This document shows, one piece after another, positions 15,110 through 23,634 of a DNA stretch of 40,677 nucleotides. Numbering within the stretch: position 1 is the stretch's first letter; each line of letters begins with the position of its first letter. The position numbers were made by a program, and so were the translations under genes. The stretch lies in assembly GCA_049273835.1 (NCBI GenBank), contig JBASRM010000509.1, forward strand, positions 1 through 40,677, in the 5' to 3' direction. Under the pieces are notes generated by a model that saw only the letters and a list, made by a program, of their open reading frames with translations, was not told the origin of the DNA and searched no databases. This stretch comes from Onstottus_A sp049273835. GTDB lineage: Bacteria; Acidobacteriota; Blastocatellia; UBA7656.

Positions 15110-16405
15110 TCACACGCCGTACAGCTCTATGCCGAATTCATCACCGAGCAATGAAATGCGCGGCTCCCGGCGAGCGAACCCGTGGTGTGCGCGCTTCAAA
15201 GCCGGGATGCCGCGTTCGGCTCGCTCGATCCCGTATTCGGCGCTAGTAAAGACGTGATGCAGCCTGGGGTTTGAGTGTTCGGTCGCGCCCAACTCGATCG
15301 ACTTTCGTGTTGCTCCGTTCGTGCGGCTCGGATTTATGAACTCAACCCGATCGTCGAATATCAACACCCGAGCGCTGGATCCAACGATGGAGTAGTCCCG
15401 GTGCGCGAGTAGGTTCGTAAGGGCCTCAATCACCGCCGATCGGAGATAGTTCGAGCGCGCGGGAATGGGTGCGCCCTTCTGCTCATCACCACGGGCGAAC
15501 CGAGGCGGTCGACTGTCCCAGAGATCGACGTACCGCTTCAGAAAGAACAGTGTGTTATCGAAAAGCTTGGTAACGTTGCCAAAGAACTCCTGACGCTCGA
15601 CGACCGGTGAAGAGGTGTCGCTTCCGGAGAACCTGGTGAGTGTAATATGGCTTTGCGGGACGAGCTGCTGAACAGCGGCGCTTCGGCCAAACAGCAACAG
15701 CCCGGCAAGCGTAGGCGCTATGCTTGTGCCGTAATCAGCTGCAAGCCTTAGATCACGCATCGCTACTTCGGTTGGAAATCCGGCGGGCTGGCGAAAGGTC
15801 TCACCTTCAAGATCGCGGATGTAACTCCACACCAGCGCTTCATCTACATCTTCGACCGCGGCGGTGATTAGTGGCATGTCTTCGAAGGAGGCGACTCGCG
15901 AGCGGGCAAACAACGCGGCGATCTCGCCTCCTTCAGCCTCACGCTTTGTTGACCCGATGCGGATGAAGAACCGATGATCCGGTGTCTGGTGAGGAGCGCG
16001 CCGTTCGTCAACCTGCAGCACGACTATCCGAGTGCCGTTGTCGTAGGAGACCTTGTCGATGCGAGGGAAAATCGGCGGCTTGATCTGATTCCGACAGATG
16101 TCAATAAGCTGTTCTTCAACCTGTTCGGGATTGTCCAGCCCTTCGACACGCCGCTGATCGTTCACGCCGAACAGGATCGCGCCGCCTCCTCCGTTTGCAA
16201 GCGCGACTATTTCGGCTACCACTTTGTCTGTATTAACGAGCCGAATCTTAAACTCGAGGTGGGTGTCCTCTCCGCCACGAATCAGGTTGAGCAGATCCGT
16301 TCGATCCAGGGTGCGGGAGTAACGGCCGGTTAGTTTCTGCTCGAACAGAGAGCGCTCGCTGTCGGGGATGCGCCGCGTCGATCTGAACTTTCTGCCGCGT
16401 GCCAT
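15110..16405 (-). CDS. AlbA_2 / Schlafen-like DNA-binding domain plus ATPase protein (RecG-like regulator)
   Basis: This 431-residue cytosolic protein has an AlbA_2 domain at about residues 40-160. The domain shows HLEFKIR, AEIVALANGGGGAILFGVND and VVLQVDERRAPH, ending with FFIRIGSTKREA. The C-terminal half has ATP-binding (HATPase_c_4-like) features: TLAGLLLFGRSA, RSAVIEALTNLLAHRDYS and RVLIFDDRVEFINPS. Databases often label this architecture as putative transcriptional regulator or ATP-dependent DNA helicase RecG-related, although no helicase motor is present. The targets are unknown. The basic N-terminus (ARGRKFRSTRR) may contact nucleic acid. It is upstream of the ComEA-like lipoprotein, 10 bp away. 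Confidence 0.85.
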   Translation of the reverse strand: MARGRKFRSTRRIPDSERSLFEQKLTGRYSRTLDRTDLLNLIRGGEDTHLEFKIRLVNTDKVVAEIVALANGGGGAILFGVNDQRRVEGLDNPEQVEEQLIDICRNQIKPPIFPRIDKVSYDNGTRIVVLQVDERRAPHQTPDHRFFIRIGSTKREAEGGEIAALFARSRVASFEDMPLITAAVEDVDEALVWSYIRDLEGETFRQPAGFPTEVAMRDLRLAADYGTSIAPTLAGLLLFGRSAAVQQLVPQSHITLTRFSGSDTSSPVVERQEFFGNVTKLFDNTLFFLKRYVDLWDSRPPRFARGDEQKGAPIPARSNYLRSAVIEALTNLLAHRDYSIVGSSARVLIFDDRVEFINPSRTNGATRKSIELGATEHSNPRLHHVFTSAEYGIERAERGIPALKRAHHGFARREPRISLLGDEFGIELYGV

Positions 16406-16817
16406 GTCGGTCCTCGCCGGGAGAGTAATCTCTTGTTGTCCGCGTTGAAGAGAATTTACTGTCTGAAATCGTTACGAGCTTGATTCCCTGAGTGCCTGCC
16501 TGTTCGAGACATTCCGCGGTCACCTCGGAAGCGCTTCATTTTACCTGCCAGCAATAATAACATGGCTTCCATCTGATTCCCCAATAGGCCAAAAAGCAAA
16601 AACAAGCCGGTATCCGGACTGCGGAGGGCTTAGCTGGGAAATTTCAGGTGAACGCTTCAGTGCCGTCTACGTTTGAATAAATGTTGGTGGCGGATGTGCG
16701 TCAGTTTTCTCGCTTATTCACACCACGCCAGAGTCCGTGTCAAAACCTCGTGGAGATACCCTGCGAAAATAGGACGCGCACCTGTTGGTGGCTCTGAAAT
16801 TGCAAATATCCCAGGGT
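16406..16817. other. Intergenic region without a recognised gene
   Basis: About 410 bp lie between the divergent AlbA_2 and L,D-transpeptidase genes and should hold both promoters. Short open frames on both strands show no family signature. AT-richer patches occur near 16545-16610. I see no clear -35/-10 pair or repeat here. Confidence 0.5.
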
Positions 16818-17564
16818 ATGAGCGATATTCATTTGAAGAGGCGAATGTGTGGCCTATGCGTAACGCTTGTTATGGGGGTCGCCGCCGCCGTCCTTCCCCC
16901 CGACGTCTACGGGCTAGGGCAAAAGGCGCCGCGCAGAGCGATATCATCCAAGAAAATTACTCGCGCAATGATTCTCGAAGCCCAGCAGCGGCTGACCGAC
17001 CTCGGCTATTGGACCAGGGAGGCAGACGGAAAATGGGGTGAAGCGTCGCGGTTTGGACTCTTGGCTTTTCAGAAAGTGGAAGGAAGGCCGCGAACCGGAA
17101 AGCTGACATTCGACGAGTTACGGGCGTTGAGAAGCGCTGCTCGCCCAGTCCCTCGCCAGCGCGACTTCGCTCACATTGAGGTCGATTTGCACCGCCAGGT
17201 GCTGTTTGTTGTCGAGGCTAACGGAGAGGTGTCACGGATTCTTCCAGTCTCCACCGGCAGCGGGAAACCGTTCGAGATTGAAGGCGAAATTGAGCCGGCC
17301 ATCACCCCGGTCGGGCGCTTCCGGATCTACCGCAAAGTTCCGGGTTGGCGAAAGAGCAAGCTCGGGCTGTTGTATTATCCGAATTACCTCGTCGGCGGAA
17401 TAGCAATTCACGGGAATCCGGCAGTTCCGTCTCAGCCGGCTAGCCACGGCTGCATTCGCATCCCGATGTTTGCGTCTGAGGAATTTAGCGGGCTCACGCC
17501 GATTGGCACTGAGGTGATCGTCTACAATAGCTCGCCGAACGCGCTGGGCAGTGTCTCGCGATGA
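16818..17564 (+). CDS. L,D-transpeptidase (YkuD) with peptidoglycan-binding domain
   Basis: The 248-residue product cross-links peptidoglycan stem peptides or attaches lipoprotein to them, in the periplasm. The ATG at 16818 gives an n-region with KRR and a hydrophobic core (CGLCVTLVMGVAAAVL), a normal signal peptide. An ATG at 16845 with GAAGAGG just upstream is the alternative; an upstream GTG at 16785 is less likely. A PG_binding_1 motif follows (AQQRLTDLGYWTREADGKWG and LLAFQKVEGRPRTGKLT). The YkuD domain starts at about residue 115 (HIEVDLHRQVLFVVE) and has GGIAIHGN plus the catalytic SHGCIRI (His210 and Cys212). The domain is complete. It is probably monocistronic. Confidence 0.93.
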   Translation: MSDIHLKRRMCGLCVTLVMGVAAAVLPPDVYGLGQKAPRRAISSKKITRAMILEAQQRLTDLGYWTREADGKWGEASRFGLLAFQKVEGRPRTGKLTFDELRALRSAARPVPRQRDFAHIEVDLHRQVLFVVEANGEVSRILPVSTGSGKPFEIEGEIEPAITPVGRFRIYRKVPGWRKSKLGLLYYPNYLVGGIAIHGNPAVPSQPASHGCIRIPMFASEEFSGLTPIGTEVIVYNSSPNALGSVSR

Positions 17565-17724
17565 TTTGTTCTCGCAGCGCACCCATGAGCACATTCGGCA
17601 AGCAAGGGATTCGTGCGTCCGCAAACCGAACAGATGATACAGAAATTATTTCATTGCCTTGTTGTCGCCGTGGAACCAACGACGTGCGTCTCCGGCATCC
17701 AATTAATTGAGGAGGATTGGCGAA

Positions 17725-18111
17725 ATGCCTACGCAGGAAATTGCAAGTTATGAATGGTTGCGATTCTTTGATGAGTTCAGCCGGCTCCACCAGGGACAGC
17801 TGGTTACGATCGAGATTCTGGGGCTCGACATTGGGAACCAGGTGCAAGCGCGCGACCTTCCGCTAATAGGGATCACAGTCGAACCCAACGAAGTCGGTGA
17901 AGATCAGATCCTGATCGTGGCCGGCCGCCCGGAAGGACACGTCACTCACACGATTAGCGCTCCGAGTCGAGTCTGGTTAAAACAAAATGAGCAAGGAGAA
18001 GACGACGTTGTGGAGGTGGAATCCTTCACAGGGACGGTGCTGGTGAGGTTGCCCTCGGCTAGTGAGAGTGAGCTTGTAGACGGAATGCTCGCGGAGAAGG
18101 CGACAGCTTGA
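17725..18111 (+). CDS. DUF5335 family protein
   Basis: The 128-residue product starts at the ATG at 17725, with GAGGAGG upstream; an upstream in-frame TTG at 17707 overlaps that ribosome site and is rejected. The chain begins EIASYEWLRFFDEFSRLHQG and continues VTIEILGLDIGNQVQARDLP, GITVEPNEVGEDQILIVAGR, then HTISAPSRVWLKQNEQGEDD, typical of DUF5335. These are small cytoplasmic proteins, often near stress or envelope genes, of unknown role. It has no signal peptide and no cysteine. It converges with the WYL regulator, and the 69-bp gap holds an A-tract at about 18140-18149. Confidence 0.75.
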   Translation: MPTQEIASYEWLRFFDEFSRLHQGQLVTIEILGLDIGNQVQARDLPLIGITVEPNEVGEDQILIVAGRPEGHVTHTISAPSRVWLKQNEQGEDDVVEVESFTGTVLVRLPSASESELVDGMLAEKATA

Positions 18112-18180
18112 GAAGTGGAGGGACGGAGGAAGTAAGAGCGAAAAAAAAACGTTGTTCATTTTTCATTTTCCAATTTGAGT

Positions 18181-19155
18181 TCATTTGTTGATCGCATTCG
18201 CGCCGTAAAAATCAATTACGCTCTGAGCTAGTTTGATTACTTTCTCGCGAAGATCCTCGGGTTCTATTACCTCCATTCGTGAACCAAAGCTCAACGCGTA
18301 CTCACAAGCCATTTCCTCAATGTCAAATCGCATCGCTACCTTTAGCCACCCGTCGGTGTCCGGTGGGTCCACGGTTTCAACTCGAGCGAATCTTCCCGCA
18401 TAGCCCATGCGAGGGAAGACTTCCGGATGCACTCGCACGATCGCCTTGTACTTGGGAAGTTGTGCTTTGAAGCGTATGGCCGCTTGTTCCCAATGAGCCG
18501 CAAGCTCGAAGCCGTTCGGCCGAATACAAGGCTCATCGCAGACCTGGGCATCTACCACCCGTGAGACTCGGTAGCTCCGAATGTCGCCGTCGACGCCCGC
18601 AACCAGATACCAAGCGCTGCCCTTTGCCACCAATCCCAGCGGATCAGCCACGCGCTCGACCGGCGGGCAACCGCGCCTCTGATAGCTGAATTGCAATTTA
18701 CGCTCCCGCCAGACTGCGTCCTGGAGTACCGGAAGAAGTTGAATCGATTCTTCGGAGCGGTTCCACCCGGTCACGTCGACGTGGATACGTTGGCGGGCGT
18801 GCTCGGCATTGTCGCGATGAGCGGACGGCAACGCCGCAGCGAGCTTTATGAGCGCGGCGTCGGAGGCTTTTTCCAGTCCGAGGTCGGCAAGCACCCGCAG
18901 CGGCTTTGTGAGAAACAACGCTTGAATCTCGTCCTTGTTGAGGCCGGTGAGATTTGTCTTGTAGCCCTCGACCAGCAACCACCCGCCGCCGCTTCCGCGT
19001 TCGGCGAATACCGGAAACCCCGCCGCGCTGAGGGCTTCCATATCTCGATGGATGGTTCTTTCCGAAACTTCCAGGCGCTTCGCCAGTTCCCGGGCCGTAA
19101 GACGCCGGTGAACCTGCAGTAGCAGTAGAACTGAAAGCAATCGATCAGCACGCAT
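18181..19155 (-). CDS. WYL-domain transcriptional regulator (YafY type)
   Basis: This 324-residue regulator has an N-terminal HTH_11 winged helix (ADRLLSVLLLLQVHRRLTAR, then LAKRLEVSERTIHRDMEALS, residues about 2-60) and a wing (ERGSGGGWLLVEGYK). A central linker leads to a WYL domain at about 140-215, with FSYQRR and PLGLVAKGSAWYLVAGVDGD, and a WCX C-terminal domain (EMACEYALSFGSRMEVIEP). WYL domains sense ligands such as nucleotides or single-stranded DNA ends. It diverges from the SDR gene; the 155-bp gap holds dyads that look like operators, so autoregulation and SDR control are likely. The start at 19155 gives the usual MRADRL N-terminus of the family. Confidence 0.93.
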   Translation of the reverse strand: MRADRLLSVLLLLQVHRRLTARELAKRLEVSERTIHRDMEALSAAGFPVFAERGSGGGWLLVEGYKTNLTGLNKDEIQALFLTKPLRVLADLGLEKASDAALIKLAAALPSAHRDNAEHARQRIHVDVTGWNRSEESIQLLPVLQDAVWRERKLQFSYQRRGCPPVERVADPLGLVAKGSAWYLVAGVDGDIRSYRVSRVVDAQVCDEPCIRPNGFELAAHWEQAAIRFKAQLPKYKAIVRVHPEVFPRMGYAGRFARVETVDPPDTDGWLKVAMRFDIEEMACEYALSFGSRMEVIEPEDLREKVIKLAQSVIDFYGANAINK

Positions 19156-19213
19156 ACGGCCTCCTCGAACCAGGGATCGATCCGCAAGAAGGCATTACTT
19201 TACCAGAGAAATA

Positions 19214-19228
19214 TGACAGGAGGTGTCA
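19214..19228. promoter_or_regulatory. Candidate operator for the WYL regulator
   Basis: TGACA-GGAGG-TGTCA is a perfect 5-bp dyad with a 5-bp centre, about 59 bp upstream of the regulator start. A second GGTGTCA half-site lies at 19250-19256, 28 bp away on the same face spacing. Location between the divergent genes supports an operator. Confidence 0.5.
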
Positions 19229-19277
19229 AGTTCGATCTGTATACTTCTAGGTGTCACTCGGGCGATTGTGTGAACAA

Positions 19278-19295
19278 CCCCCAACTAGTTGGGGG
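19278..19295 (+). promoter_or_regulatory. Perfect 18-bp palindrome in the SDR leader
   Basis: CCCCCAACTAGTTGGGGG is a perfect palindrome ending 4 bases before the GGAG ribosome site of the SDR gene. It could be a protein-binding site or an mRNA stem that limits translation. Confidence 0.5.
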
Positions 19296-19309
19296 ATTTG
19301 GAGAGACTT

Positions 19310-20263
19310 ATGAACCAACTAAAAGGCAAAGTTGCGGTAGTCGCCGGCGCCACACGTGGAGCAGGCCGTGGAATCGCCTGCGCGCTTGGCGAAGCCGGGG
19401 CCACCGTATATTGCTCGGGTCGAAGCGTCCGGGGCAAGCCCGCGACTGAGAATCGTTCGGAAACGATCGAAGAGACCGCCGAGATGGTGACTCAGCATGG
19501 CGGTATCGGCATTCACGCTCAAGTTGACCACACAATAACGCATCAAGTGGCCGGCCTGTTTCATCGAGTGAGGGCCGAGCAGGGACGGCTCGACATCCTG
19601 GTGAACGATGTGTGGGGAGGCGATGAGCTCACAGAATTCGGTAAGACGTTCTGGCAGGCCTCGCTAGAAAAGGGCAAGCTTATGCTCGAGCGCGCGGTGT
19701 TCTCACACATCATCACTAGTCAGTATGCAGCTCCGCTTATGATCGAGACCGGGCGGGGCTTGATTGTAGAGATCACTGACGGCGATTCTTTTTCTTATCG
19801 GGGGAACATCTTTTACGACCTGGTGAAGACCTCGGTGATTCGGCTCGCGTTCATCCAGGCGCGAGAGCTTCGACGGCTGAACATAACAGCGGTGGCGGTT
19901 ACTCCGGGCTTTCTGCGTTCGGAAGCGATGCTGGACCACTTCGGTGTGACCGAAAAGAACTGGCAGGATGGCGCTAAAAAAGACGCCAACTTTATCGCCT
20001 CCGAAACGCCGTTTTATGTAGGACGCGCGGTAGCAGCGCTCGCGGCTGATCCCAATGTCTTCAAGAAGTCGGGCCGGGTGTTTAGCTCCTGGGATCTCGC
20101 GCTCGAATATGGATTCGTGGATATCGACGGGCGGCAGCCGGTTTGGTCGAAATACGTCGAAGACAAGTTCAACAAGCGAGTCAGAAGATGTGACGATGCA
20201 TTCTACGATTATTGGTTTGACGCGCCCGATATGATTGATGTGGTGTTTGGTGAATGGCCCTGA
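19310..20263 (+). CDS. Short-chain dehydrogenase/reductase
   Basis: The 317-residue product starts at the ATG at 19310, 6 bases after GGAG at 19300-19303; an upstream TTG at 19289 would run through the palindrome. It is a classical SDR: nucleotide-binding AGATRGAGRG at about 12-21, NDVWGG at about 99-104 (where most SDRs have NNAG), Ser160 in TDGDSF, and the catalytic Tyr169-Lys173 in FYDLVK. An arginine at 16 in the first loop is compatible with NADP(H). The substrate is unknown. The C-terminus is longer than average (about 40 extra residues, ending DMIDVVFGEWP). It is divergent from the WYL regulator and probably under its control. Confidence 0.9.
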   Translation: MNQLKGKVAVVAGATRGAGRGIACALGEAGATVYCSGRSVRGKPATENRSETIEETAEMVTQHGGIGIHAQVDHTITHQVAGLFHRVRAEQGRLDILVNDVWGGDELTEFGKTFWQASLEKGKLMLERAVFSHIITSQYAAPLMIETGRGLIVEITDGDSFSYRGNIFYDLVKTSVIRLAFIQARELRRLNITAVAVTPGFLRSEAMLDHFGVTEKNWQDGAKKDANFIASETPFYVGRAVAALAADPNVFKKSGRVFSSWDLALEYGFVDIDGRQPVWSKYVEDKFNKRVRRCDDAFYDYWFDAPDMIDVVFGEWP

Positions 20264-20268
20264 TCAGT

Positions 20269-22065
20269 TCAAGCTCGCGATGACCATGCCGCGAAGAATC
20301 GGGGAGCTTGACGCGGCAACTCGCTTGCAAGCAGTTCTTCGACTTCGGCCGATGAAGTCAGTCGCATTGCGTCTTTCATCAGCGACCGCACTCGTTGAAG
20401 CTCGATCGATCGGATGGCGTTCTTTACCAGCGGGATCGAACCCGGCGCCAGACTGAGCGTTCTCACCCCAAGCCCGATAAGCGCAATAGCCTGAAGAGGA
20501 TCAGCGGCCATCTCGCCGCACAACTCGAGTGGGACTTGTTGCGCCTCGGCTGCGCGAACGAGATGAGCGATGGTTCGAAGGATCGCAGGGTGAAGAGGCT
20601 GGTACAGGTGCGCGACGTTTTCATTAGCTCGATCTACCGCGAGGATATATTGGATCAAGTCGTTAGTGCCGACGCTCAGAAAATCCGCCTCGCGAGTGAA
20701 TATGTCGGCCATCAACGCCGCCGCTGGCACTTCGATCATCACTCCTATCGGCAGCGCCGCGTTGTGCTCGACTCCAGCCTCGGCCATTTCCTGCTTCACG
20801 TCGGCGATGATGCGTTTTGCTTCGCGCAACTCGGTTATCGTGCTGATCAGCGGCAGCACTACTCGCAGATGACCGTGCAGATTCGCCCGCAAGATAGCCC
20901 GTAGTTGAGTACGAAAAATATGCTCCACCTTGAGTGAAAGCCGAATCGCACGCAGGCCCAGCGCAGGATTCTGCTCGGATTCAAAACCTCCAAGTGTGAG
21001 CTTGTCTCCGCCGAGATCAAACACCCGGATGTTTGCCCCCGCGTCCCCGGTGGCTTCAGCGAGTTTGCGATAAACGCCGTACTGTTCCTCTTCGCCCGGC
21101 AGATCGGGAAGCCGATTCAGGAACAAAAACTCCGAGCGGTACAGCCCGATGCCTTCGGCGCCAAACCGAGCGAGTGATTCTATCTCAGTCGGCAGCTCCA
21201 CGTTTGCCCGCAGCGTCATTCGGGTCCCGTCAAGCGTTTCTGCCGGCTGGGCCATTTCCGCGGCCGCCGGTCCCACGCGATCAGTTGCGTCACGCTCTCG
21301 TTTCTCGAGATAACCCTTCAAGACCCGCTTGGTCGGCCGCAAAATGACCTCGCCTGCGGTGCCATCGATGACGATTGAGTTTCCGGTCTTTGCCAGCCGG
21401 GTCACGTCGTGGAGCCCTACCACCGCCGGTATGCCAAGCGAGCGGGCAATAATGGCCGAGTGCGAGGTCAGGCCGCCGGAGTTGGTTGCGAATCCTAAAA
21501 CCCGTTTGAAGTCCAGCTCGGCGACGGTTGAGGGCCAGATGTTCTTTGCGACAATGATAACGTCCTGGTCGAGATTCGACAGCTCAAACTTGTCGTGGCC
21601 CGACAAGATCGTCAGGAGCCGAGTGGCGACGTCTTCCAGATCCGATGTTCTCTCGCGAAGGTAGGGATCGTTTACCTGTTTGTAAGCGTCGATAGCCCGA
21701 TCGGCCACCGAGCGGACCGCCCACTCGGCGTTGACTCGTCTGGTCCGTATGTCATGTTCGAGTTCCTTGACCAGCCGTTCGTCATCGAGCATTAGCAGAT
21801 GCGCGTCCAGTATGAAAGAGTGTTCGTAACCGAGTTCTTTGGCGAGCCGGACCTTGATCTCCTGCAACTGGGCGCGCGCCTGCTGTAAGGCCTCGCCAAG
21901 CCGGCGAACTTCCATCCGAGCCTGCGCGGCCGAGACGCCGATGTAGTAGAACTGATGCCGGCCGCGCTCATCGAGCCTGAGAACGCGCCCGACCGCGATT
22001 CCGGGGGAAGCGGGAACACCATGCAGCTTCACATCGCGCGAACGAATCACGCTAGAAGACGCCAT
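20269..22065 (-). CDS. ptsI: Phosphoenolpyruvate-protein phosphotransferase, PTS Enzyme I
   Basis: Enzyme I takes phosphate from PEP and passes it to HPr, in the cytosol. The 598-residue product starts at the ATG at 22065, with GGAGAGG upstream, and overlaps the ptsH end by 14 bp. This length fits the family (about 570-600). The HPr-binding helical domain covers residues about 40-145. The phosphocarrier motif GGLTSHSAIIARSLGIPAVV carries His202. The PEP-binding barrel shows FGAEGIGLYRSEFLF, GLRAIRLSL, IGVMIEVPAAAL, DFLSVGTNDLIQYILAVDR and LCGEMAADP, all intact. No sugar-specific EII is visible nearby, so the phosphate acceptor beyond HPr is unknown. Co-translation with ptsH is likely. Confidence 0.96.
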   Translation of the reverse strand: MASSSVIRSRDVKLHGVPASPGIAVGRVLRLDERGRHQFYYIGVSAAQARMEVRRLGEALQQARAQLQEIKVRLAKELGYEHSFILDAHLLMLDDERLVKELEHDIRTRRVNAEWAVRSVADRAIDAYKQVNDPYLRERTSDLEDVATRLLTILSGHDKFELSNLDQDVIIVAKNIWPSTVAELDFKRVLGFATNSGGLTSHSAIIARSLGIPAVVGLHDVTRLAKTGNSIVIDGTAGEVILRPTKRVLKGYLEKRERDATDRVGPAAAEMAQPAETLDGTRMTLRANVELPTEIESLARFGAEGIGLYRSEFLFLNRLPDLPGEEEQYGVYRKLAEATGDAGANIRVFDLGGDKLTLGGFESEQNPALGLRAIRLSLKVEHIFRTQLRAILRANLHGHLRVVLPLISTITELREAKRIIADVKQEMAEAGVEHNAALPIGVMIEVPAAALMADIFTREADFLSVGTNDLIQYILAVDRANENVAHLYQPLHPAILRTIAHLVRAAEAQQVPLELCGEMAADPLQAIALIGLGVRTLSLAPGSIPLVKNAIRSIELQRVRSLMKDAMRLTSSAEVEELLASELPRQAPRFFAAWSSRA

Positions 22066-22342
22066 CGGATAGTTCCTCTCCGAATTTCTGGTCCACCAAT
22101 TCGACAAGCGCCAGCACCGCGCGCTCTTCATCCTCGCCGTCGGTCTTGATTATAAGGCTTGTCCCGCGCGCGGCGGCAAGCAACAGCACGCTGAGAATGG
22201 ACTTCCCGTCAACCTTCTCGCCGGTGTCTTCACGGAGAAGCTCGACGTTGCAATCGAATTGTGAGGCGCGCCGTACGAGACGCGCCGCGGCCCGAGCATG
22301 AAGCCCCAGCCGGTTCGAGATTGTTACTCGTCTTTCTTGCAT
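22052..22342 (-). CDS. ptsH: Phosphocarrier protein HPr
   Basis: The 96-residue product starts at MQERRVTISNRLGLHARAAA, with His15 as the site phosphorylated by Enzyme I. Upstream in-frame starts would add an unrelated 35-residue tail. The Ser46 region is present as VDGKSILSVLLLAAARG (Ser48 here), so HPr kinase control is possible but no hprK is seen. The C-terminal helix (EDEERAVLALVELVDQKF) is about ten residues longer than in E. coli HPr. ptsH is immediately downstream of the ABC permease gene (107 bp) on the same strand, and ptsI follows with overlap. Confidence 0.94.
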   Translation of the reverse strand: MQERRVTISNRLGLHARAAARLVRRASQFDCNVELLREDTGEKVDGKSILSVLLLAAARGTSLIIKTDGEDEERAVLALVELVDQKFGEELSDGVF

Positions 22343-22449
22343 CGAGTTTGACTCGTGTCCTGAGACAATCGTTTCACTAGTGTCGTGTATACGCTTCCGG
22401 CAGTTTGTAACCGCCATAAAAAAGGACAAGTACTTTGCCGCGGACACCC

Positions 22450-23628
22450 CTAGCTCAACGTTCTAGGATCAGCCGCGTCTCTCAACCCATCTCCCAAAAA
22501 ATTCCATGCCATCACCGCTACAAAGATAAACACACCCGGAATCAGCATCCATGGAAAATCATTGAAGACGCGGTTGCTTTGAGCAGCGCTGAGCATCGTG
22601 CCCCAACTGGCCTCCGGCTCCTGTATTCCCACTCCGAGAAACGAAAGTGCCACCTCTCCCAGAATAAAGAACGGCACTGAAAGCGTCGCCGTAACGATCA
22701 CAAATGAAAGAGTGTTGGGAAGGATGTGACGAACGATAATCCGCGAGTTTGTAAACCCCATTGCTCGTGCGGCGATCACGTATTCCTGCTCTTTCAGGGA
22801 CAACACCATTCCGCGAATCACTCTGGCTTCTGTGGCCCAACCAATGAAGGCCAGGATGACGACGATGATGAAGTAAATCTGAATCGAGCTCATCCCTGTG
22901 CCGAACAACTGGCGCAAAATCAAAATGAAATACAGGCCGGGAAGAGCCAGGAGCACCTCGACGGTGCGCATCAACACGAAGTCGGTCACTCCCCCGAAAT
23001 ATCCCGCGATCCCGCCAACGATCATTCCGATGAGCGTCGAGATCAAGATCCCAACTACGCCAATCGACAGCGAGATTTGAGCCCCGTACAGTATACGCGA
23101 GAAGATGTCCTGACCTACCTGATCCGAACCCATCAAGAAAATATGCCCCGGCTCATCGACCCCAAAAAGGTGCGTGTTCGAGTGTATGAGCCACAGGATA
23201 GTATAGCTGTCTCCCTCGGCCAGGAATCGAATGGGATATTTTATTGAAGTGTCGTCGCGATAGCTCGCCAGGTGAGGGTCGATCTGTATTATGCCATACA
23301 CGAATGGCCTGCTCAGCCGGCCTTGTTCATCGAATATGTGTACGCGAGTGAACATTGGCGGATAAAACGACAGATCATGGCGGGCATTGTCGTATCTGTA
23401 AGGCGCAAGAAATCCTGCCAATACAGCCGCGCCATACAACACCACAAGGGTGTAAAGCCCGATCATTGCGGTCCTATTTCTGCGAAGCTTCAGCCAGAGT
23501 ATCTGTGATGGCGATCGCCCGCGGATGCGAGCCTTGGATGCGAGCGCTTCTGCTGTTCGGCCGGCAGCTGCGTCATCCTCCCATGAGGCTGGCTGCGACT
23601 GTATTTCGGTTTTCTTGAAATCGGTCAA
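22450..23628 (-). CDS. Peptide-type ABC transporter permease, OppC/DppC family
   Basis: This 392-residue inner-membrane subunit has an N-terminal cytosolic tail (about 1-50, Gln/Ala/Arg-rich), a first membrane helix (AMIGLYTLVVLYGAAVLAGF), and a large periplasmic insert of about 85 residues (DLSFYPPMFTRVHIFDEQGR through YTILWLIHSNTHLFGV). The signature GSDQVGQDIFSRILYGAQIS and five more helices follow. The EAA loop, EYVIAARAMGFTNSRIIVRH, contacts the ATPase. The C-terminus FLGDGLRDAADPRTL is canonical for OppC. It lies 6 bp after the OppB-type gene in the same operon. Confidence 0.93.
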   Translation of the reverse strand: MTDFKKTEIQSQPASWEDDAAAGRTAEALASKARIRGRSPSQILWLKLRRNRTAMIGLYTLVVLYGAAVLAGFLAPYRYDNARHDLSFYPPMFTRVHIFDEQGRLSRPFVYGIIQIDPHLASYRDDTSIKYPIRFLAEGDSYTILWLIHSNTHLFGVDEPGHIFLMGSDQVGQDIFSRILYGAQISLSIGVVGILISTLIGMIVGGIAGYFGGVTDFVLMRTVEVLLALPGLYFILILRQLFGTGMSSIQIYFIIVVILAFIGWATEARVIRGMVLSLKEQEYVIAARAMGFTNSRIIVRHILPNTLSFVIVTATLSVPFFILGEVALSFLGVGIQEPEASWGTMLSAAQSNRVFNDFPWMLIPGVFIFVAVMAWNFLGDGLRDAADPRTLS

Positions 23629-23634
23629 TCGAGA

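Noticed and set aside
18140..18149. A-tract as intrinsic terminator for the WYL gene
   Set aside because: A U-run would follow on the minus strand, but no GC-rich hairpin precedes it.
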